The position numbers and the translations under genes were made by a program. From Desulfobulbaceae bacterium (GTDB lineage Bacteria > Desulfobacterota > Desulfobulbia > Desulfobulbales > Desulfocapsaceae), in assembly GCA_024640625.1 (NCBI GenBank), contig JAHEER010000006.1:1-64000 (forward strand): a DNA stretch of 64,000 bases. The letters are read 5' to 3'. This document shows positions 1 through 8,856 of this stretch, in pieces (positions within the stretch are counted from its first letter, which is position 1; each line of letters begins with the position of its first letter). The notes beneath the pieces are model-generated. The model ran no database searches and was not told the origin of the DNA. It saw only the letters and a program-made list of their open reading frames with translations.

Positions 1-684
1 GGTCACCAGCCGGGCATTGCCCTCGTTGGTGACGATGCCGATGGACCCGGTCTCGGCCACGCCGAAGTTGGCTCCGGTTATGCCCATCTCGCCTTCGACA
101 AATTTTCGCCGCATCTGGTGCCTGGCCACCTTGACCAGCTTTTCGATTTCTTCATCTTCCTGTTGACCGGTCACTTCGGAAAAGAGGTCCCTGACATGGT
201 AGCGGGACAGATGAATGGCCGGCATAACCATGTGGGACGGCGGTTCGTCGCGAAGCTGAATGATCCACTCGCCCAGATCGGTTTCAGTCACCTCGAAGCC
301 CTCAGCGATCATGGCATGGGACAGGTGGGTCTCTTCCGCGGTCATTGATTTGGTTTTGATTACCTTACGGCAGCCTGCGTTCTTGCCGATCTCGTTGATA
401 ATCTTGTTGGCCTCGTCGGCATCCTTGGCATAGTGGACCACCACTCCTGCTTCCTCTGCTTTGCGGGTGAACTGCTCGAGATAGCGATCCAGGCTTTTGA
501 GGGTTTCATCCTTCATCTCGGCCACTTCGGAAACCAGCTGGTCCACATCGATCTCCGAGAAGGCTTTATCCCTTCCTACCCGATAGGCTACCGCGAATTT
601 GTCGAGCGCCGACCGCAGGTATTCGTTGTCAAGAGATTCCTGGCATTCTTTCCGATATGTTTTCAGGCTCTTTGTTTCCGGCAT
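1..684 (-). CDS. lutB: LutB-type lactate utilisation iron-sulfur protein (3' part cut by window edge)
   Basis: Only the first 228 codons are in the window; the frame is open to base 1. It begins at an ATG (684) preceded by a good GGAGG. The visible part is the LUD-domain half of LutB: a long charged N-terminal helix region, then a stretch with the KTKSMTAEE motif and an FGVAETGSI motif typical of the family. In known LutABC systems the protein oxidises L-lactate to pyruvate with LutA and LutC, and its two 4Fe-4S motifs lie in the C-terminal half, which is out of view. It follows lutC by two bases, and ackA and pta lie upstream on the same strand. This matches the organic-acid oxidation region described in Desulfovibrio. 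Product identity is firm; whether the substrate is L- or D-lactate is inference. Confidence 0.85.
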   Translation of the reverse strand, partial: MPETKSLKTYRKECQESLDNEYLRSALDKFAVAYRVGRDKAFSEIDVDQLVSEVAEMKDETLKSLDRYLEQFTRKAEEAGVVVHYAKDADEANKIINEIGKNAGCRKVIKTKSMTAEETHLSHAMIAEGFEVTETDLGEWIIQLRDEPPSHMVMPAIHLSRYHVRDLFSEVTGQQEDEEIEKLVKVARHQMRRKFVEGEMGITGANFGVAETGSIGIVTNEGNARLVT

Positions 685-686
685 GA

Positions 687-1307
687 TCAATCCTCCAATA
701 GCAAAATATGAAGCTCGAGCGGTCCATGTACACCAATGGAGAGCACTCGCTCGATATCCGCCGTCCGGCTCGGGCCGGTAATAAAGGCGGTATAGGTCGG
801 AGCGTCCTGCATGAACACACGCAGCTGCTCCGTGGCATCGTATCCGTCCGCATAGATTTTTGATTTAGGCAGCACGCAGACATGGTATTCACACACCATG
901 GTTGCCAGCCGCAGTTCCTCATCCGGACAGTTGAGCACCAGGGTTCCGGTTTCGGCGAGCCCGAGATCGCCGTAGCTTAATCCGACATCGACGCCGTTGA
1001 GATGATCGCGCATTCCCGACTCTATGCAGTCGATTAAATGGGCCTTGCACTTTTCTCTGAGCAGCCCGTATTCAGCCTCCGACAGAGAGGGGGCAGCGAT
1101 AATTTTGCGCAGCCCCCCGGTATCCACAGGCTCATCGCTGATTGCGTAGCGGTTGAGCGGCCGTTCCTGACACAGGTTTATGGCGTAGGTCACGGCCTCG
1201 TCAAAACTGCCTACGGCGGAGACAATTGCGGCAGCGCTCTCTGCCCGTTCGATGAATCTCCGGTAATGTGCTGCCTGGGTAGTGGCGGGTTCCTTGGTTT
1301 CGGTCAT
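687..1307 (-). CDS. lutC: LutC-type LUD-domain protein
   Basis: A protein of about 206 residues of the LUD (formerly DUF162) family, close to the usual LutC length. A YGLAETGTL-like motif lies in the C-terminal half (GDLGLAETGT), followed by the GPSRTADIE motif common to LutC. LutC acts with LutA and LutB in lactate oxidation to pyruvate. I chose the ATG at 1307 because AGGA lies eight bases upstream; an in-frame ATG at 1316 would sit directly on that AGG. The gene lies between ackA (stop at 1321) and lutB (two-base gap), so all are probably cotranscribed. No metal-binding cysteines are seen, as expected for LutC. Confidence 0.85.
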   Translation of the reverse strand: MTETKEPATTQAAHYRRFIERAESAAAIVSAVGSFDEAVTYAINLCQERPLNRYAISDEPVDTGGLRKIIAAPSLSEAEYGLLREKCKAHLIDCIESGMRDHLNGVDVGLSYGDLGLAETGTLVLNCPDEELRLATMVCEYHVCVLPKSKIYADGYDATEQLRVFMQDAPTYTAFITGPSRTADIERVLSIGVHGPLELHILLLED

Positions 1308-1320
1308 ATCGTACATCCTG

Positions 1321-2538
1321 TCAATGATTTGTCTCTTCGAGTACGCTCATGCTCTCGCGGGCAATCGCCAGCTCCTCGTTGGTCGGGATGACCCAGATCT
1401 GCACACGGCTGCTGCCACTGTGGAGTGCACCCGGTTCTTTATAACGCCGATTGTTTTTGTCGACATCAAGCTCAATGCCCAGGTGTTCGAGTCCGGCCAG
1501 CGATCTTTCCCTGACGATGGGATCATTTTCACCGATTCCGGCGGTGAATACCAGGGCGTCCACCCGGCCGAGCACCGCCATATAGGCGCCGATGTATTTT
1601 TTGTTTCTATAGGTTTGCACTTCGAGGGCAAGACGAGCCCGCTCATCCCCTTTGCCGGCCGCCTCATGGATGTCTCTCATGTCGTTGAAACCACAGATGC
1701 CTTTTAAACCCGATTCATTGTTGAGCATGCCATCGATGAGCGCCAGATTCATACCCGCGGCGCGCTCCAGAAATGAATGAAGGGCGGGATCCACATCCCC
1801 GCTCCTGGTGCCCATGACAAGTCCTTCAAGGGGAGTCATACCAAGGGACGTGTCGATGCTGCAGCCGCCTTCGACGGCGCTCATGGAACAGCCATTACCC
1901 AGGTGAATGGTTATCAGATTGGTCGTGGACAACTCTCGACCCATCAGCCTCGCGCATTCACCAGCGACGAATTTATGGGATGTACCGTGGAACCCGTACC
2001 GTCGCACCCGGTGGCGCTCATACAATTCATAGGGCAGCGCGTAGATATGGGCCCGCTGGGGTATGGTCTGGTGAAAGGCGGTGTCGAAAACCGCCACTTG
2101 CGGTGTCGACGGGAACAACTCTCTGGCCACCCTTATGCCGTCTAAATTGGCGGGGTTGTGCAGCGGAGCCAGCGGGATATTTGCCTGGATGGCCGCCACC
2201 ACCTCCTCGTCAATGACCGTGGGCTGGTGAAATGCTTCCCCCCCATGGACGACGCGATGACCGACCGCGCCGATTTCCTCGCTGGAACGAACCACGCCGT
2301 CTTGTCCACCACAGAGCACCTCGCCGACTTTTAGCATCCCGCTCTGGTGATCGGCTATTTTTTCCACTTTCTCAACCCTGCTCTGAGCCGAAGAACCAGG
2401 GTGCATCCAGCAGCTGATTTTGCCCAGATCCTCGCCAATTCGTTCGACCACCCCCGAGGCCAAAACCTGCTCACCCCGCATATCGAGAAGCTGAAACTTT
2501 ATCGAGGAGCTTCCTGAATTGATAACCAGTACTTTCAT
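1321..2538 (-). CDS. ackA: Acetate kinase
   Basis: The 405-residue length is normal for acetate kinase, which converts acetyl phosphate and ADP to acetate and ATP. Visible family signatures are the N-terminal NSGSSSIKFQL motif, the HRVVHGG motif with the substrate-binding arginine region, the GFHGTSH motif, and the HLGNGCSM phosphate-binding loop with GMTPLEG behind it. The adenine-side motif FTAGIGEN lies near residue 325. It starts two bases after the pta stop and is followed directly by lutC. Lactate oxidised by the Lut proteins would therefore give acetyl-CoA (through a pyruvate oxidoreductase outside the window) and be cashed in as ATP here. No oddity is seen. Confidence 0.97.
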   Translation of the reverse strand: MKVLVINSGSSSIKFQLLDMRGEQVLASGVVERIGEDLGKISCWMHPGSSAQSRVEKVEKIADHQSGMLKVGEVLCGGQDGVVRSSEEIGAVGHRVVHGGEAFHQPTVIDEEVVAAIQANIPLAPLHNPANLDGIRVARELFPSTPQVAVFDTAFHQTIPQRAHIYALPYELYERHRVRRYGFHGTSHKFVAGECARLMGRELSTTNLITIHLGNGCSMSAVEGGCSIDTSLGMTPLEGLVMGTRSGDVDPALHSFLERAAGMNLALIDGMLNNESGLKGICGFNDMRDIHEAAGKGDERARLALEVQTYRNKKYIGAYMAVLGRVDALVFTAGIGENDPIVRERSLAGLEHLGIELDVDKNNRRYKEPGALHSGSSRVQIWVIPTNEELAIARESMSVLEETNH

Positions 2539-2540
2539 CG

Positions 2541-4655
2541 TTAGCCGTCTTCGGCCTGAGCCTGAACTGCCGTGATGGCGACCGTGTTGACAATGTCGTC
2601 GATGGTGCAGCCGCGGGACAGGTCATTGACCGGTTTATTGAGGCCCTGCAGGATGGGCCCGATGGCCACCGCATTGGCCGCCCGCTGCACGGCCTTGTAC
2701 GTATTGTTGCCGGTGTTCAGATCGGGAAAAATAAACACCGTCGCCCTACCGGCGACCGCAGACCCCGGCATTTTGGTGTTGGCCACCTCGGGATCGATGG
2801 CGGCATCGTACTGGAGCGGACCTTCGAGAATAAAGTCGAGATTTCTTTCGCGTATGAGATTCTGGGCAATGTGGGTGGCTTCCGCCACTTTTTCGACGTC
2901 CTCTCCTTTACCCGAGGTTCCGGTTGAGTAGCTGAGCATGGCCACCCGGGGCTCGATGCCGAAGGTGCGGGCCGTTTCAGCCGAACTCAAAGCGATCTCA
3001 GCCAGCTGAGAGGCATCGGGGTTGGTATTTACGGCACAGTCGCCGTAGACCAGGATACGATCGCGCAGACACATGAGAAAAACGGAACTGACGATGGTGA
3101 AGCCGGGTTTTGCCTTGATGAACTCAAAGGCTGGACGTACCGTGTGGGCAGTGGTATTCAAAGCTCCGGATACCATGCCGTCGGCAAACCCCTTATAGAC
3201 CATCATGGTGCCGAAATAGGTGGTGTCTGACATCCGGTCTCTGGCCATATCCTCGATGACGCCTTTGTGCTGGCGCAGTGACAGATACGTCTGGACGAAA
3301 TCCTCGAGCAGGGGGCTGGTTTGGGGATCGATCACCTCAACCCAGGTGAGGTCCAGTCCATTGGCCGCCGCCAAGGCCCGCACCTGATCCTGCCGGCCGA
3401 GGATGGTGAGGTCGGCGACGCCTCGCCTGAGCAGAATATCGGCCGCCCTGAGGATGCGCTCGCAATTTCCTTCCGGCAGCACGATGCGCTGGCGATTCTC
3501 GGCAGCCCGCTCAGTCAGAGAATATTCGAACATCTTCGGGGTAATTCGTGTCGGTCGGTCGGAAATCACATTGTCCCGCAGTTCGGCCACGTTTACATAT
3601 TTTGAAAAATCACCAAGTGCCGTGGCGATCCTGGGCTGATCGTCCGCCTCGATGTGCCCGTAAAGTTCGTAGAGCTGCTTGGCCACCAGGTAAGTATGTC
3701 CCTTCACACAGATGATCGGCACGGGCTTGCCCGACCAGCCTTCAATCAGCCGACGCACATTGTCGGACGGCACCAGACCGCCGGTGAGCACAATGCCCGA
3801 GACCTCGGGGTAGGAGGTGGAGGAACGGGCGGAAAGGCTGGCCAGAATGATGTCATGCCGATCGCCGGGAGTGATCACCAGACAACCGGGCGTCAAATAT
3901 TCGAGAAAGTTCTCGACCCGCATGGCGGCCACCACATAATCACCCACCACCATATTCAAGCCTGCCGCACCGTACATCACGCTGCCGTTGAGCCAGCGTT
4001 TGACATCACCCACCGTGGGATTGGCAAGGGCCGGATTCTCCGGGATTACATAGAAGGGCAGCCCCTCATCGGGATGATATCGTCGTCTGATATCGGAGAG
4101 GATCTGCGACGTCAGCCCTTCCGGGGCACGATTGATGATCGAGGAAACGAGGATAAGTCCTTTCTCCTTGTGACTGTCAATCGACACCTGAACCTGCCGA
4201 ATCATCTCATCCACCGATTTCTTCCTGCCGGAAGAAATCAACAGAACCGGGGCGCCCAGATTGGCCGCGATATCTCCGTTTATCTCCGCTTCGAAAGTGG
4301 TATCCTGGCCTCTGAAGTCTGTTCCCTCGATGAGCACGAAGTCGTAGCTGTCGGCTACCTCACGGTATTTGTGCAGAATCAGGTCGTGCAGATCGTCGTC
4401 GCGACCGGAATTAATCAGTTCATACGCCGTTTTCAGGGTGCAGCCATAGCAGGTATCATACTCCTGCTCCAGTTTGAAATAGTCGAGTATGAGGGTAATG
4501 TCGTGATCCGGCTTTTCTTCGACCTGGTCACTGATTATCGGCCTGAAGAAAGCCACCCGGTGCAGCTGATTCATCAGCATCTGCATGATGCCAAGCACGA
4601 TCACCGACTTGCCGCTGCGTTCTTCGGTGGCGGTCACATAAAGATTGTTGGGCAT
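2541..4655 (-). CDS. pta: Phosphate acetyltransferase, long form
   Basis: A 704-residue long-type Pta that converts acetyl-CoA and phosphate to acetyl phosphate. Residues 1 to about 220 form a P-loop-like domain (TEERSGKS near residue 10) related to dethiobiotin synthetase. A DRTGG regulatory domain covers about 225-335, and the catalytic PTA/PTB domain covers about 375-700, with VLPEGNCERILRA at its start and the SYSTGTSGKG and GPLQYDAAIDP motifs. The ATG at 4655 is the only sensible start. It appears to be the first gene of pta-ackA-lutC-lutB, because the gene upstream (PA14 protein) is 112 bases away. That gap shows no promoter I would defend. Confidence 0.96.
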   Translation of the reverse strand: MPNNLYVTATEERSGKSVIVLGIMQMLMNQLHRVAFFRPIISDQVEEKPDHDITLILDYFKLEQEYDTCYGCTLKTAYELINSGRDDDLHDLILHKYREVADSYDFVLIEGTDFRGQDTTFEAEINGDIAANLGAPVLLISSGRKKSVDEMIRQVQVSIDSHKEKGLILVSSIINRAPEGLTSQILSDIRRRYHPDEGLPFYVIPENPALANPTVGDVKRWLNGSVMYGAAGLNMVVGDYVVAAMRVENFLEYLTPGCLVITPGDRHDIILASLSARSSTSYPEVSGIVLTGGLVPSDNVRRLIEGWSGKPVPIICVKGHTYLVAKQLYELYGHIEADDQPRIATALGDFSKYVNVAELRDNVISDRPTRITPKMFEYSLTERAAENRQRIVLPEGNCERILRAADILLRRGVADLTILGRQDQVRALAAANGLDLTWVEVIDPQTSPLLEDFVQTYLSLRQHKGVIEDMARDRMSDTTYFGTMMVYKGFADGMVSGALNTTAHTVRPAFEFIKAKPGFTIVSSVFLMCLRDRILVYGDCAVNTNPDASQLAEIALSSAETARTFGIEPRVAMLSYSTGTSGKGEDVEKVAEATHIAQNLIRERNLDFILEGPLQYDAAIDPEVANTKMPGSAVAGRATVFIFPDLNTGNNTYKAVQRAANAVAIGPILQGLNKPVNDLSRGCTIDDIVNTVAITAVQAQAEDG

Positions 4656-4767
4656 CTACTCAGTGAAATATAATTGAGGTTTTAGCACTGCTTTTACTGC
4701 ACAACGCCGGTCGAAGGCCGCTTAGATCTTGATCGAGCCTGACCGCGGATAGGGAGATTAGCACAAT

Positions 4768-5400
4768 TCAGGGTAAATGAACATACGCGTTTGCGGGTAT
4801 GGGTATGAATTTATCAGTTCCGGGAGTCTTCCAGTACAATTTGAGCGCCGCCGTCCCCTTTCTCTGAAAATATTCTACCTGCAGCGGATAATGGCCCGTT
4901 TTAGAGATGGTCACATGACCCACATTGGAGAGCCGGTCCGAGTGTTGTTCCGGGTCGCTGATCACCGTCTTGCCCCCCAGCATGACCCTGACGCCGTCAT
5001 TGGAGAGGGCTTGAAACTCGTACTCCCCCTTGTCCTTGACAACGAGATATCCCTGCATGCGCATGGCCACGCCGCGGTTGGTGCCGGTATTAAAAACTTC
5101 CTCCTGGCCAAACTGATGATTGAGCTCGAAGACTGGTGTTCCCGTTTTCTTGATGAATGAGTGATCGCCCTCCTGGGGAAAGTCGTCCAGGTGCCTCTCA
5201 AAAAATTCCAGATAATAGACAACGCTCAATCCTCTGGCAAGACGCTCCAGCGAAACTATCTCGGGATCAATATTGTCCACATAAAGAGGCGCATATTCCA
5301 CCGGATCGCTGAAATCTTTGGCAGCATCAGCATACGGTACAACAATCAGAAAGAACGCTCCTGCCAGTAACAGCCATTTGTATCCCAATTTTGCTCGCAT
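4768..5400 (-). CDS. Secreted PA14-domain protein
   Basis: A 210-residue protein with a clear signal peptide (KLGYKWLLLAGAFFLIVV, cleavage likely after YADA near residue 26). The rest is a single PA14 domain from about residue 55 to the end. The fold is suggested by EFFERHLDDFP, the glycine-rich GYLVVKDKGEYEFQALSNDGVRV segment (shown as motif blocks GYLVV and SNDGVRV), and the ending LQVEYFQRKG-ALKLYW. PA14 domains bind sugars or form beta-barrel modules in secreted proteins; here it stands alone with no catalytic partner. It diverges from the TRAP binding protein and is codirectional with pta 112 bases downstream. The export is firm; the ligand is unknown. Confidence 0.75.
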   Translation of the reverse strand: MRAKLGYKWLLLAGAFFLIVVPYADAAKDFSDPVEYAPLYVDNIDPEIVSLERLARGLSVVYYLEFFERHLDDFPQEGDHSFIKKTGTPVFELNHQFGQEEVFNTGTNRGVAMRMQGYLVVKDKGEYEFQALSNDGVRVMLGGKTVISDPEQHSDRLSNVGHVTISKTGHYPLQVEYFQRKGTAALKLYWKTPGTDKFIPIPANAYVHLP

Positions 5401-5686
5401 GTTCTGTCCCCTTTGCTGATCTGCTTTGTTTCCTATTAACTGCTTGCAAATCTATTCATTTCCTACGAAAATACAAATTCATATACTTTCAATTCCGGTA
5501 GATCGTGATTATCAACACTAGGACATTGTTAGAGATAGGATTGCAATTTCTGACAATCTTCTTTAACTCTTAGTCAGAGTGCGTTTTCATTACTGACGGC
5601 AGGGCCTCCCGTGTCGTTATTCTACCATCCCAAAGTGCCGGAGCTGCCCAGGTTCGGTCCGGAAATCTCAGCAAAAGGAGTGAAAA

Positions 5687-6709
5687 ATGAAATGTAAATC
5701 CCTAACTTTCCACCTTGTCATTGCCGCGGTTGCCATTGCTTTTTTTACCTCACATCCAGTCCGAGCTGCAGAGGAGCGTAATTATCTCCTTGCCACTGCA
5801 ACCACCGGAGGTACATATTATCCTGTTGGTGTGGCTATTTCGACTCTGACCAAAGTCAAGCTGCAGCCGAAACATAAAATCGGTATGTCAGCCATCAACT
5901 CGGCCGGCTCCGGAGAAAACATCAAGCTTTTGAGGGACAACGAAGTCCAGTTTGCCATTCTGCAAGGCCTTTTCGGCTATTATGCCTGGAACGGTAAAGG
6001 CCCTCTGGAAAATGACGGCCCTCAAAAAGAGCTGCGTTCCGTGACCATGCTCTGGCAGAACGTCGAACATTTCACCATACTTGCAGATAAGGCCAAGACC
6101 GGAACCATCGCTGACCTGGAAAATCTTAAAGGTGAACGTATGGCTCTCGGTGCGAGAAATTCCGGAACCATTGGCTCCAACAAGTTCCTTCTTGGCAACC
6201 TCGGAATAGATGCGGAAAAATCATTCGAACTTGTATATGGCGGCTACGGTCCCAGTGCAGATGCTCTTCAGAACGGGCAAATCGCCGGCTTAGGCATTCC
6301 CGGAGGCGCGCCGACCGGTGCGATTACCCGTGTTATGGCAGCCATGGGTGATAAAATCACGATTCTTGATTTCACCGACGAACAGGCCAAGAAGGCTGAT
6401 GGTGGATTTGACCTCTACACCCGTTATGTGATTAAAGCTGGAACCTATCCGGGGCAGTCAAAAGACATCAACACAATTGCCCAGCCAAACTTCCTTGCCG
6501 TCCGGGCAGATGTTGACGAAGAGGCTGTCTACATGATTACCAAAACCATCTACGAGAACCTGCCGTTTCTGAATGCCATTCATAAGGCTACTTCAGTCAT
6601 GGCCCTCGAGAAGGCCCTTGCAGGACTGCCGATGCCGCTGCACCCTGGCGCCGCCAAATATTTTAAAGAAGCCGGGTTGGATATTCCGGATCGATTGATG
6701 CCCCAATAA
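5687..6709 (+). CDS. TAXI-family TRAP transporter solute-binding protein
   Basis: A 340-residue periplasmic binding protein. Residues 1-27 are a signal peptide ending near VRAAEE, and the mature part opens with the family signature TATTGGTYYPVG. The segment NSAGSGENIKLL and a later GGYGPSADALQNGQIAG are typical of TAXI (TRAP-associated extracytoplasmic immunogenic) proteins. The start has an excellent AAAGGAG six bases upstream of ATG. A perfect 12-bp hairpin separates it from the fused permease gene, with which it forms one transport system. TAXI proteins in other bacteria bind glutamate, alpha-ketoglutarate or other small acids; the substrate here cannot be read from sequence. Confidence 0.93.
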   Translation: MKCKSLTFHLVIAAVAIAFFTSHPVRAAEERNYLLATATTGGTYYPVGVAISTLTKVKLQPKHKIGMSAINSAGSGENIKLLRDNEVQFAILQGLFGYYAWNGKGPLENDGPQKELRSVTMLWQNVEHFTILADKAKTGTIADLENLKGERMALGARNSGTIGSNKFLLGNLGIDAEKSFELVYGGYGPSADALQNGQIAGLGIPGGAPTGAITRVMAAMGDKITILDFTDEQAKKADGGFDLYTRYVIKAGTYPGQSKDINTIAQPNFLAVRADVDEEAVYMITKTIYENLPFLNAIHKATSVMALEKALAGLPMPLHPGAAKYFKEAGLDIPDRLMPQ

Positions 6710-6720
6710 ACTCCCACTGA

Positions 6721-6750
6721 GTTCACTCCCGCGATGAGGCGGGAGTGAAC
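6721..6750 (+). promoter_or_regulatory. Perfect 12-bp intercistronic hairpin between TRAP genes
   Basis: Arms at 6721-6732 and 6739-6750 are exact reverse complements with a six-base loop. No T-run follows, so it is a poor intrinsic terminator. Its place right after the binding-protein stop and before the permease fits a 3' mRNA stabiliser or partial terminator, a common way to make more binding protein than permease. The function is inference; the structure is seen directly. Confidence 0.7.
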
Positions 6751-6777
6751 ATGCTGAATTTTCCTCAGGAGTAATGT

Positions 6778-8856
6778 GTGAAATCTGAAACCACAGAGAC
6801 TGATTCACAGCTGCTTCTAGAAAAAGCCATATTTACTCTTGGGGTTATCGTTTCTTTACTGCACATCTACTTCAATATATTTGCGATACTTCCCAACCTT
6901 CTGCAAAACTCGCTTCATTTCTCCGGATTTGCGCTTCTCTGCGCTCTTGTCTACCCGCTAAGAAAAGGACAGTCTTCCAGAAGTGGTGTTTCTCTCTTTA
7001 TTGATCTTTCCATTGGGGTAATTGCGGCAGTCTGCGCAATTTACATGATCAGTATGGAGGATGCGATTTACGCCCGTGGTGTTCATTTGAGCAGAAGTGA
7101 GTGGATAGCGGGGACCCTGCTCATTTTCACAGCCATTGAATTTACCAGGCGCACGACCGGCTGGATTATTCCTGTACTCATAATTCTGGCTCTGACTTAT
7201 GTGGGCTGGTGGGGCAGTTTAATCGGGGGCGTTTTTAAATTCAGCGGACTGACCGCCGAAACCATACTTTTCAGATCAATATATGGCGACGATGGTATTT
7301 TTGGGAACATAGCGAGAATATCCTCGACTTTTGTTTTCATGTTTATCCTGTTCGGCGCGTTTCTCCTGAAATCAGGAGCCGGAGAATTTGTCATTAACCT
7401 TGCCAGAGCAGTAGCCGGACGATTTATTGGAGGCCCGGGGCTGGTCGCAGTCTTTGCCTCCGGTCTTACCGGAACAATTTCCGGTTCTGCCGTCGCCAAT
7501 ACCGCCTCGACCGGAGTGATTACCATTCCGTTGATGAAACGCGCTGGCTTTGAAGCCAAATTTGCGGCGGGAGTAGAAGCATCAGCCTCGACCGGTGGGC
7601 AACTTATGCCGCCAATAATGGGGGCTGGCGCCTTTGTGATGGCCAGCTATACTCAAATTCCCTACACGACAATTGTTCTTTACTCAGTCTTGCCGGCAAT
7701 TCTTTATTTTGCCACGGTAGGTTTTTTCGTTCGAGTGGAAGCCAAACGTTCTCACATTCAGGCAGTGGAGGATGAGAATCTCAAGGTATTCGAGGTAATA
7801 AAAACTGGGGGACTCCCTTTTCTCCTACCGATTTCAGTTCTAATCGGCTTATTGATTTATGGTTTCACGCCAACCTATGCCGCAGGCATATCCATTGTCG
7901 CCGTGGTGGTCTCCTCCTGGTTGACACCGAAAAGAATGGGAATCAAAGCTGTTTTCGAGGCATTCGCGCTGGGCGCCAGAAATATGGTCATGACCGCTAT
8001 CCTGCTCTGCAGCGTTGGTTTGGTAGTCAACGTAATTGCCACGGCAGGCATCGGCAATACCTTCTCGCTGATGATTACCAACTGGTCAGGCAACAGCTTG
8101 CTTATCGCCATCACCCTGATCGGCCTGGCCTCCCTGGTACTTGGTATGGGATTGCCGGTTACTGCAGCCTATATCGTGCTTGGCACTTTATCTGCCCCCG
8201 CCTTGTACAATCTCATTGTCGATGGGCAGATTGCCCAGATTATTGCCTCGGGCAGTCTTAATGAAGATGCCCGAGCCATAATGATGCTGGCCGCTCCTGA
8301 CAAACTCGAGCTCTTGACTAAGCCCATGGAACTGGCGCAGGCACGGGCACTCCTGGATTCGATTCCGCCTGACTTAACGGGAACCTTGAGAGACATGGTT
8401 CTTTCTCCCGAATCAGCTATGTTTGCGCTATTGTCCGCCCACATGATCATCTTCTGGCTCAGCCAGGACTCCAACGTGACACCACCGGTCTGTCTGGCTG
8501 CATTTACTGCAGCAGCAATCGCTGAGACTCCGCCGATGGCAACCGGTCTGAGGTCCTGGAAAATCGCCAAAGGGCTCTATATCATACCGCTGCTCTTTGC
8601 CTATACTCCGCTGCTTGGCGGCAGCTGGCCCCAAATTTTAACTGTATTCATATTCGCCCTGGCCGGACTCTATGCCTTCACCTGCGCGCTGCAGGGCCAT
8701 ATGGAAAACCGGATCAGTCTGGCCGTCCGAGGACTACTCCTGCTCCTCGCTGTGGCTCTGTTGAAGCCGTCGACCCTAATCTTCCAGGCTGCGGCCCTCG
8801 GGTGTTTAGTGCTTCTGCTGGTAGTTAACCTGAGGAAAAAAAGCGGCGCTGGCTAG
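6778..8856 (+). CDS. TRAP transporter fused 4TM/12TM permease (DctQM fusion, TAXI type)
   Basis: A 692-residue membrane protein in which a small DctQ-like part (residues 1 to about 110, four hydrophobic segments) is fused to a DctM-like large permease. The conserved DctM block GSAVANTASTGV-ITIPLMKR and the following ASTGGQLMPPIMGAGAF are intact, and a second copy of the pattern (MGLPVTAAYIVLGT, then VTPPVCLAAF) lies in the C-terminal half. The start is a GTG with CAGGAG seven bases upstream; the ATG four bases before it is out of frame. It works with the TAXI binding protein upstream as a secondary uptake system. The end overlaps the convergent hydrolase gene by four bases. Confidence 0.93.
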   Translation: MKSETTETDSQLLLEKAIFTLGVIVSLLHIYFNIFAILPNLLQNSLHFSGFALLCALVYPLRKGQSSRSGVSLFIDLSIGVIAAVCAIYMISMEDAIYARGVHLSRSEWIAGTLLIFTAIEFTRRTTGWIIPVLIILALTYVGWWGSLIGGVFKFSGLTAETILFRSIYGDDGIFGNIARISSTFVFMFILFGAFLLKSGAGEFVINLARAVAGRFIGGPGLVAVFASGLTGTISGSAVANTASTGVITIPLMKRAGFEAKFAAGVEASASTGGQLMPPIMGAGAFVMASYTQIPYTTIVLYSVLPAILYFATVGFFVRVEAKRSHIQAVEDENLKVFEVIKTGGLPFLLPISVLIGLLIYGFTPTYAAGISIVAVVVSSWLTPKRMGIKAVFEAFALGARNMVMTAILLCSVGLVVNVIATAGIGNTFSLMITNWSGNSLLIAITLIGLASLVLGMGLPVTAAYIVLGTLSAPALYNLIVDGQIAQIIASGSLNEDARAIMMLAAPDKLELLTKPMELAQARALLDSIPPDLTGTLRDMVLSPESAMFALLSAHMIIFWLSQDSNVTPPVCLAAFTAAAIAETPPMATGLRSWKIAKGLYIIPLLFAYTPLLGGSWPQILTVFIFALAGLYAFTCALQGHMENRISLAVRGLLLLLAVALLKPSTLIFQAAALGCLVLLLVVNLRKKSGAG

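Noticed and set aside
3654-4673. Plus-strand ORF of 339 codons opposite pta
   Set aside because: Antisense to an unmistakable pta; composition is that of a shadow, with no known domain.
5401-5686. Possible riboswitch or sigma-54 promoter before the TAXI gene
   Set aside because: No riboswitch consensus is visible and the GG/GC spacing of sigma-54 sites is not met. A loose TTGCAA/TAACTC pair is too weak to call.
8180-8200. Sigma-54-like TGGCAC-N5-CTGC match
   Set aside because: It is inside the TRAP permease coding region in the sense direction, with no gene start downstream; a chance match.
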